58,706 bases of DNA from contig NZ_BCWY01000043.1 of NCBI RefSeq assembly GCF_001894825.1, forward strand, positions 1-58,706, given 5' to 3'. Source of the DNA: Rhodococcus jostii NBRC 16295. GTDB taxonomy: Bacteria > Actinomycetota > Actinomycetes > Mycobacteriales > Mycobacteriaceae. Shown here piece by piece: positions 53,501 through 58,706 of the stretch. Numbering within the stretch: the stretch's first letter is position 1; every line of letters starts with the position of its first letter. Position numbers and translations under genes: made by a program. The notes beneath the pieces are model-generated. The model worked only from the letters and a program-made list of their open reading frames with translations, did not search any database and was not told the DNA's origin.

Positions 53501-56500
53501 CCGCCGCCCTCGTGTCGGCGATCACCGCGGAACTCGGTGTCGCGCTGCGGGTCGCGACGATCTTCGAGAATCCGACCGTGGCCGCGGTGGCCGCCCGGTT
53601 GGAGGACGCCGGAGAGCGGGTGGCGGCGAGCAGGCCGTCCCCGCGGGACCTCCCCGAAGAAACGCCGGTGCCGTTGTCACCGGCGCAGGAACGCCTGTGG
53701 TTCCTCGACAGCGCGGCCGGTGGCGGGACGTACCTGCTGGCGTTGGCCGTCGACTTCGGGGAAGGCATCGAACCCGAAGCCCTGTCGGCGGCGCTCGCGG
53801 ACGTCGTGACCCGGCACCAGTCGTTGCGGACGGTGTTTCCCCTCGTCGACTCGATGCCGCACCAGGTCGTGCTCCCCGCCGCCGATGCGAAGGTCCGGCT
53901 CGAACGTGTCGACAACGTCGGCAACATCGAGGGACACATCGCGGCGATGACCACGGTGGGTCTCGGGCTCACCGAGCAGCCGCCGCTGCGTGCGGTGCTG
54001 TACGAACCGCAGCACACGCTGGTGTTGTTGATGCACCACATCATCGGCGACGAATGGTCCCAGTCGAAGCTGCTGGACGATCTCGCGTTCGCCTACAACG
54101 CCCGTCGCGCCGGCCGGGCACCGGAGTTCACACCGCTGCCGTTGCAGTACCCGGACGTCGCCGTGTGGCAACGCGAGCGCATCGGCGCGGGCCCGGACGA
54201 CGCGACCCCGTTGCTGACCGGCCAACTCGGCTACTGGCGTGAGCAACTCGCCGGTCTGCCGCTCGAACTGGGATGGCGCACCGACCGTCCGCGACCGGCC
54301 CTGCCCACCAACCGTGGTGCGAGCATCCACCGCACGCTGTCGCCGGCGCTGCACGCGGCGGTCGACTCGCTCGCCGCCGAGCGTCGAGCGAGCTTCTTCA
54401 TGATCGTCCACGCCGCGGTGGCCGTGCTGCTCGAAAGGCTGGGCGCCGGAGAGGACATCGCGCTCGGCGTGCCCGTCGCCGGTCGCAGTCACCCCGATCT
54501 CGACGCGATGGTGGGCTGCTTCATCAACACGGTGGTCCTGCGCACCGACGTGTCGGGCAACCCGACGTTCGATCAACTGCTCGACCGGGTCAGGGCCGTC
54601 GATCTCGACGCCGTCGACCACTCCGACGTGCCGTTCAACCGCATCGTGGAGCTCGTCAATCCCCCGCGGTCCTCGGCCCGCCACCCCCTGTTCCAGGTGA
54701 TGCTCTCGCACTGGAAGCAGGACGGCGCGCAGGAGCGGTTCGACGGCACCACCGCCGCCGTGCGGATGCTCGACGCGACGTCGGCGAAATTCGATCTGGC
54801 GCTGCGCTTCCAGGAGCGTCCGGACAGCGGCGGAGTCGATGTCACGTTCGAGTACTCCACCGAACTCTTCGACGCCGCCACCGTCGAATCCCTCGCCGAC
54901 CGCCTCGCCGTCGTGATCCAGCGGCTCGTCGAGAACCACGAGCACCCGATCGCCCGGCTCGACATCCTGACCCCGCAGGAGCGGGAACGGGTGCTCGGTG
55001 ACTGGTCCCACGCGGAGCACTCCATCCCGGCGCGCACCTTCGACGAGTACTTCTCCGCGCAGGTGGCGTCGACACCCGACGCCGAGGCCCTCGCTGTCGG
55101 CGCGAGCGTGCGGCCGGCGGTCTCCCTCACCTATCGGCAGCTCGACGAGCGGGCGAACCGGATCGCCCACCTGCTGATCTCGCGTGGCGCCGGCCCCGGC
55201 GACGTGGTCGCGCTCGCCCTCGACCGCTCCGCCGAGCTGATCGTCAGTGTTCTCGCGGTGCTCAAGAGCGGTGCCGCGTACCTTCCGGTCGACCCCACGT
55301 ACCCGGCCGACCGGATCGCGCACATGCTCGCCGACGGCACCCCGGTCGCGATCCTCACGTCCTCCGTCGGTGTGCCCGACCGCACTCCGCTGGGTACCGA
55401 CGTACCGCTCCTCGACCTGGACGATCCGGACCTGCAGGCGCTGCTCGACGCCCAGCCGGTCACCACGCCCACGGACGCCGACCGGAGCAGGCCGCTGCAC
55501 CTCGACGACGCGGCGTACCTCATCTACACGTCCGGTTCGACGGGCGTGCCCAAGGGCGTCGTCGTCCCCCACCTGGGCATCGCGGACCTGTTGTCGCTGC
55601 AGTCGGACGTGATCGGCATGGACCACAGCACCCGTGCGCTCCACTTCTCGTCCATCAGCTTCGACCTCGCGTTCTGGCAGATCATGTGGGGTGTGCTGTC
55701 GGGCGGAACGCTGGTGGTCGCGACGGACGCCGATCGTGTTCCCGGTGAGCCGCTCGCCCGCGTCATCAACGAACACGACGTGAATTTCGTCGGTGTGCCA
55801 CCGTCTTTCGCCGCCGCGTTCCCACCGGAGCATCCCATCCCGGACGGCGTCGACCTGATGCTCGGCGCCGAGAAGCTCACCCCCCAGCTGATCGAGCGGT
55901 ACGCACCCGGACGCCGGCTGTTCAACGCGTACGGACCCACCGAGTGCACGGTCAACGCCACACTGGCCCTCGTCGAACCGGGACACGAAGGTCCCGTCCC
56001 CATCGGCGTCGTCGACCCGGGCAAGCACGCCTACGTCCTGGACCACGCGCTGCGGCCGGTGCCACCGGGCGTGTCGGGTGAGCTGTATCTCGCGGGCGAC
56101 AGCGTCACCCGGGGATACCGGAACCAGAGCCCCAAGACCGCGGAACGGTTCATCGCCGACCCGTTCGCGGAGCCGGGCGGCCGCATGTACCGGACCTCGG
56201 ATGTCGTGTGGTGGGGCCGGGACGGCCAGATCTACTTCACCGGCCGGGCCGACTCGCAGGTCAAGGTGCGCGGATTCCGCATCGAGCTCAACGAGATCGA
56301 GGCCGTGCTGTCCGGCGACCCGGATGTCGAGCACATCGTCGTCGTGGTCCGCGAGGACCGCCCCGGCGATCAGCGGCTGGTCGCATACGCCACGTCGGTG
56401 CCCGGCGGGCGGATCGACCCCGACCAGTTGCACCGCCGTGCCGCAAGCCGGTTGCCGGACTACATGATTCCGGCCGCGTTCATCGCCGTCGACGAGTTCC

Positions 56501-57630
56501 CGACCCTCCCCAACGGCAAGCTCGACCAGTCGTCGCTTCCCGTTCCGCACCTGTCACTGCAGGTGTCCGAGCGCGGACCGCGCACGGCGCGCGAAGAGGT
56601 GCTGTGCCAGCTGTTCGCGGAGGCGCTCGGGATCGAGCGGGTCGGCATCGACGACAGCTTCTTCGACCTCGGTGGCCACTCGCTGATGGCGGCCGGGCTG
56701 ATGAGCGCGATATCCTCCCGCCTGTCCGTCACCGCGACGGTGGCATCACTGTTCGCGGCGCCGACCGTCGCCCAGCTGGCGGGGCGCCTCGACGACGATC
56801 ACGACGCCGACGCACTGGCCATCCTGCTGCCGTTCCGCACCGAGGGGTCGAAGCCGCCGGTGTTCTGCTTCCACCCCGCCGGCGGAATCAGCTGGGGCTA
56901 TTCGGGTCTGCTGCGGCACATCGACGACGACTACCCGCTGTACGGGGTGCAGGCGTCGAACCTGTCGACGTCAAAGCGGCCGCCCGAGACGCTCGAGGAC
57001 ATGGCCGCCGAGTACATCGAGCACATGCGGACGGTACAGCCGCACGGCCCGTACCACCTCCTCGGATGGTCGCTGGGCGGCGTCGTCGCGCACGCCATCG
57101 CCGGTGCCCTGCAGAATCAGGGGGAGGAACTGGGCATGCTCGTCATGCTCGACTCCTTCCCGTCGGACGCGTGGGCCTCGATGCCGACGGAGCAGGACGC
57201 GCTCGCCGCGCTGCTCTACATGGTCGGCTACGACCCGGAACCGCTCCTCGCGGATGGACTCGACCGGCAGCAGGTGATCGACATCCTGCGCGGCGAGGGC
57301 AGCGCCCTCGCCGGGATCAACGAGCACACACCGGCCGCGATGATCGACAACTTCGCGAACGCCGTGCGCCTCGAATCCGAACCCTCACAGATCGTGGTGG
57401 ACTCCGACATGCTCTTCTTCACCGCGGCCAGGAATCCTGCCACCGCGGCGACGTACGACTTGTGGCAGCCCTTCCTGACCGGCACCATCGTCAACCACGA
57501 CCTCGACTGCGAGCACAAGGACATGACTCAGCCCCGCTGGATCGGCGAAGTCGGCTCCGTCGTGAACGAGGCCCTCGCCTCGTTCGGCTCGCGCATGAAC
57601 CCCATCAACAAAGAACAGGGAGATCGATGA
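50518..57630 (+). CDS. Dimodular siderophore NRPS (C-A-T-C-A-T-TE), DhbF-like
   Basis: Nonribosomal peptide synthetase of 2370 residues, close to DhbF in size and order. C1 about 1-425, active His H150 and D154 in PHMLLDAYG (degenerate HHxxxDG). A1 about 455-960: core YTSGSTGVPKG, specificity residues D642 F643 W646 N685 V713 G715 M742 V750 H751 plus Lys, the threonine code. T1 Ser S992 in GGNSL. C2 about 1060-1490, HHIIGDEWS (H1174, D1178). A2 about 1515-2010, code D1716 L1717 W1720 G1759 M1781 G1783 A1804 V1812 N1813 Lys, not a common one. T2 Ser S2055; thioesterase Ser S2185 in GWSLGG. No epimerase. Expected product core: DHB-Thr-X, with X perhaps a modified ornithine. Confidence 0.93.
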   Translation: MSLSISSPSTPLSGEDTVDVCLTAAQRELWAGHHLDPTRAAFTTAEYVEVAAPVDVEALAAAVRTVIGEAEVLAVRFEAEPGADSSDVIQVHDPLRAPELERLDLDRAAALEWMRTDVRTPLDFDSPAPLVRTALITVEAGALWYLRAPHMLLDAYGYSLLTRRVAALYAARVAGTDPRPAKFPSLRAHVQAAQEFDAATPDIVAPHDASRPAGFSDTARRPVPDPHRCTLAIEPAVAKTLREAATAQATTWAEAVYAAAATYLGAHTGADEVRLRVPVLARQGIELTSPVTATNIVPLRIPLGSQPTFADVIDRVAAALSDTRPFQRVRDAGSNVTGGPVVNVKPFAARIAFGPTFGAVHQLATGPVEDVVISVSGAGDELTLDWAGNPEVYSDSEIRVHAHRFAHYLRSISVATEPVSVVDVCVPDELQLWRSAAGLDRITGAALPGSDSIVSAFLAQAHRRPDRVAVNDLTYDELSRRSAALARQLRSAGARRGTVVAVSLPRGTDLIVAVLAILRSGATYLPIDPSSPAERARFILHDAQPSLGIGSADLLGDLPRIEEDAAQAELGEIVRNADVHELENPVRADDIAYIIYTSGSTGVPKGVPIPHRNVMRLFEVSRDWFTFTEDDCWPLLHSYAFDFSVWEIWGALLHGGRLVTVDETTLTSPADLAALLVDEGVTVLNQTPSAFGHLVDALVRADSFDRLRLRYVVFGGEALDPAVLRAWFAASGPDAETELVNMYGITETTVHVTATKVTAADAVDIGVPLGDLRTYVLGPGLRPVPPGVTGEIYVSGPGLSPGYLGRPDLTSGRFVADPFAPGGTRMYRTGDLARYDATGALHYHGRIDDQIQLRGYRVELGEITAAMTTVPDVQAAVATVHEQAGGNQRIVGYLVPRPGAEHDAVEEQVRAHLVRSLPGYMTPSALVTLDRLPLTHNGKVDKDALPAPRWLGQAGDTPRTATEARILPVFTSVLGAEQVGVHDDFFALGGNSLLAAALVSAITAELGVALRVATIFENPTVAAVAARLEDAGERVAASRPSPRDLPEETPVPLSPAQERLWFLDSAAGGGTYLLALAVDFGEGIEPEALSAALADVVTRHQSLRTVFPLVDSMPHQVVLPAADAKVRLERVDNVGNIEGHIAAMTTVGLGLTEQPPLRAVLYEPQHTLVLLMHHIIGDEWSQSKLLDDLAFAYNARRAGRAPEFTPLPLQYPDVAVWQRERIGAGPDDATPLLTGQLGYWREQLAGLPLELGWRTDRPRPALPTNRGASIHRTLSPALHAAVDSLAAERRASFFMIVHAAVAVLLERLGAGEDIALGVPVAGRSHPDLDAMVGCFINTVVLRTDVSGNPTFDQLLDRVRAVDLDAVDHSDVPFNRIVELVNPPRSSARHPLFQVMLSHWKQDGAQERFDGTTAAVRMLDATSAKFDLALRFQERPDSGGVDVTFEYSTELFDAATVESLADRLAVVIQRLVENHEHPIARLDILTPQERERVLGDWSHAEHSIPARTFDEYFSAQVASTPDAEALAVGASVRPAVSLTYRQLDERANRIAHLLISRGAGPGDVVALALDRSAELIVSVLAVLKSGAAYLPVDPTYPADRIAHMLADGTPVAILTSSVGVPDRTPLGTDVPLLDLDDPDLQALLDAQPVTTPTDADRSRPLHLDDAAYLIYTSGSTGVPKGVVVPHLGIADLLSLQSDVIGMDHSTRALHFSSISFDLAFWQIMWGVLSGGTLVVATDADRVPGEPLARVINEHDVNFVGVPPSFAAAFPPEHPIPDGVDLMLGAEKLTPQLIERYAPGRRLFNAYGPTECTVNATLALVEPGHEGPVPIGVVDPGKHAYVLDHALRPVPPGVSGELYLAGDSVTRGYRNQSPKTAERFIADPFAEPGGRMYRTSDVVWWGRDGQIYFTGRADSQVKVRGFRIELNEIEAVLSGDPDVEHIVVVVREDRPGDQRLVAYATSVPGGRIDPDQLHRRAASRLPDYMIPAAFIAVDEFPTLPNGKLDQSSLPVPHLSLQVSERGPRTAREEVLCQLFAEALGIERVGIDDSFFDLGGHSLMAAGLMSAISSRLSVTATVASLFAAPTVAQLAGRLDDDHDADALAILLPFRTEGSKPPVFCFHPAGGISWGYSGLLRHIDDDYPLYGVQASNLSTSKRPPETLEDMAAEYIEHMRTVQPHGPYHLLGWSLGGVVAHAIAGALQNQGEELGMLVMLDSFPSDAWASMPTEQDALAALLYMVGYDPEPLLADGLDRQQVIDILRGEGSALAGINEHTPAAMIDNFANAVRLESEPSQIVVDSDMLFFTAARNPATAATYDLWQPFLTGTIVNHDLDCEHKDMTQPRWIGEVGSVVNEALASFGSRMNPINKEQGDR

Positions 57631-58691
57631 AAACGTCCGGAAGATACTGGCGTAAAGCCGGAATCGTGATGATGGCGGCAACCGCGCTGTTCGCGGGTGC
57701 CTGCAGCGAGTCCAGTTCCGACTCGACCGACGCGGCGGGATCCGCCACCGGACAGGCCGACGCGTCGGCCTTCCCCGTGTCGATTCCGTCGGCACTCGGC
57801 ACGGCCGAGATCACAGAGGCCCCGCAGCGGGTCGTCACGCTGGGCTGGGGCAGCGAGGACGCGGCACTGTCGCTCGGCGTCGTGCCCGTCGCCGTGCAGA
57901 ACATGAAGTCGGACACGGGAACCGACGACGGCCTGCTGCCGTGGTCGCGCGCGAAGCTCGAGCAGCTCGACCCGAACGCGGAGCCCACGTTGCTGACGGC
58001 GTCGAGCAAGGAGATGCCGTACGAGCAGATCGCGGCGCTCGACCCCGACGTGATCCTGGCCGTGCACTCGGGCGTCAACCAGGAACAGTTCGACAAGCTG
58101 TCGGCCATCGCCCCCACCGTGGCGTACCCGGAGCGTCGCTGGGCGACCAGCTGGGAAGACCAGATCACCACCGTCGGCAAGGCACTCGGTCGTTCGGCTC
58201 AGGCCGAGGCACTGGTGACGCAGACGCAGGACACCCTCGCGCAGGCGAAGTCGCAGCACCCCGAGTTCGCCGGGAAGACGGTCGCATTCGGTAGCGGCAC
58301 CGAGCCGGGATCGTACAACTTCTATTTCGACACCGATCCTCGCCTGAAGATGCTCGCGAGCCTCGGTTTCACCGTCGACCCGCTCGCCCAGCAGTTGCGT
58401 GAGAGCAGCGACCAGACCAAGTTCGCCGCCCCGGTCAGCCTGGAACTGCTGCCCACGTACAACCCGGACGTCCTGCTCGCCTGGTACCTGTCACCCGAGC
58501 TGCAGAACGAGGTCCAGTCGAACCCGCTGTTCGCCGGGATGAAGGCCGTGCGCGACAACTCCTACGTGGGTCTGACCGATCCGCCGCTGGTGTTCGCGTC
58601 GAGCTCGCCGAACGTGCTCAGCGTGCCGTGGCTGCTGGACAAGCTGCTCCCGCAGCTGTCGCAGGCCGCAAACAACGCTCAGGCCAGCTAG
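57627..58691 (+). CDS. Ferri-siderophore-binding lipoprotein (FepB/FeuA type)
   Basis: ABC-type periplasmic-binding-2 protein, 354 residues, complete just inside the window. Signal peptide with lipobox FAGAC (Cys about 26), Ser/Asp-rich linker, then lobe one (RVVTLGWGSEDAALSLGVVPVAV), the LDPDVILAVHSG strand, the long backbone helix and lobe two (PLLGVDPL-like region near residue 248). ATG overlaps the NRPS stop (ATGA), so the receptor is translated with the synthetase. It presumably delivers the siderophore of this locus to an ABC importer encoded elsewhere. Confidence 0.88.
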   Translation: MKTSGRYWRKAGIVMMAATALFAGACSESSSDSTDAAGSATGQADASAFPVSIPSALGTAEITEAPQRVVTLGWGSEDAALSLGVVPVAVQNMKSDTGTDDGLLPWSRAKLEQLDPNAEPTLLTASSKEMPYEQIAALDPDVILAVHSGVNQEQFDKLSAIAPTVAYPERRWATSWEDQITTVGKALGRSAQAEALVTQTQDTLAQAKSQHPEFAGKTVAFGSGTEPGSYNFYFDTDPRLKMLASLGFTVDPLAQQLRESSDQTKFAAPVSLELLPTYNPDVLLAWYLSPELQNEVQSNPLFAGMKAVRDNSYVGLTDPPLVFASSSPNVLSVPWLLDKLLPQLSQAANNAQAS

Positions 58692-58706
58692 TTTCCACCT
58701 GACAGC

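Noticed and set aside
53677..56550. A 957-codon open frame antisense to the NRPS
   Set aside because: It is the mirror of a highly GC-biased coding strand; the plus-strand frame has every NRPS core motif, while the antisense translation is Arg/Gly/Val-rich with no recognisable domain.

Overview
The window is GC-rich DNA of a mycolic-acid actinomycete, most likely a Rhodococcus of the R. jostii/R. opacus group. The reasons are the extreme third-position GC bias, many GTG starts, dense beta-oxidation and aromatic-acid gene sets, IdeR-type iron boxes, a mycofactocin-type dehydrogenase and a Tam methyltransferase closely resembling the mycobacterial one. Species is inferred from gene style, not proven. 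I see no rRNA, tRNA, CRISPR array, phage or insertion sequence. No gene-free stretch exceeds 300 bases.

Layout. 1-1.5 kb: RNase HI (cut by the window edge) and an AlkA-like DNA glycosylase. 1.5-5.3 kb: an ECF-type cobalt/nickel importer (cbiM, PDGLE protein, cbiQ, cbiO) behind an SmtB/ArsR-like operator, then a methyltransferase. 5.4-6.7 kb: two tandem secreted glycine-zipper proteins. 6.7-24.1 kb: acyl-CoA catabolism on both strands, with two acyl-CoA ligases, a metallo-beta-lactamase-fold hydrolase, crotonase, thiolase, several SDRs (one mycofactocin type), two Dabb-fold proteins, a CoA-transferase, two acyl-CoA dehydrogenases, an MFS carrier, tandem LysR regulators and an ArsR. 24.1-29.3 kb: tam, then an operon of MHS-type permease, response regulator, histidine kinase and TAXI-type binding lipoprotein. 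29.4-32.9 kb: glutaryl-CoA dehydrogenase and CoA-transferase opposite a LacI regulator. 33-36 kb: acyl-CoA ligase, an alpha/beta-barrel protein and an ECHDC3-like crotonase.

36.1-40 kb: homogentisate operon (hmgA, a conserved unknown gene, fumarylacetoacetase) with a MarR regulator and matching operator-like 18-mers in front of hmgA and marR. 40.1-45.9 kb: an IclR-controlled set (NTF2-like protein, two SDRs, KstD-like flavoprotein, MFS carrier). 45.9-49.5 kb: a translationally coupled, poorly understood membrane operon (DUF4178, DUF2617, DUF4247, DUF350, spermidine-synthase-like). 49.6-58.7 kb: an iron-box-controlled catecholate siderophore locus with an isochorismatase, a 2370-residue dimodular NRPS (C-A-T-C-A-T-TE) and a ferri-siderophore-binding lipoprotein.

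Three copies of one 40-bp near-perfect palindrome lie exactly on gene 3' ends (29.4, 36.1, 45.9 kb). The most promising unknowns are the unnamed gene sitting where a maleylacetoacetate isomerase would be expected, the DUF350/spermidine-synthase operon, the TAXI-two-component operon lacking TRAP membrane subunits, and a hairpin that buries the ribosome-binding site of the mycofactocin-type SDR.
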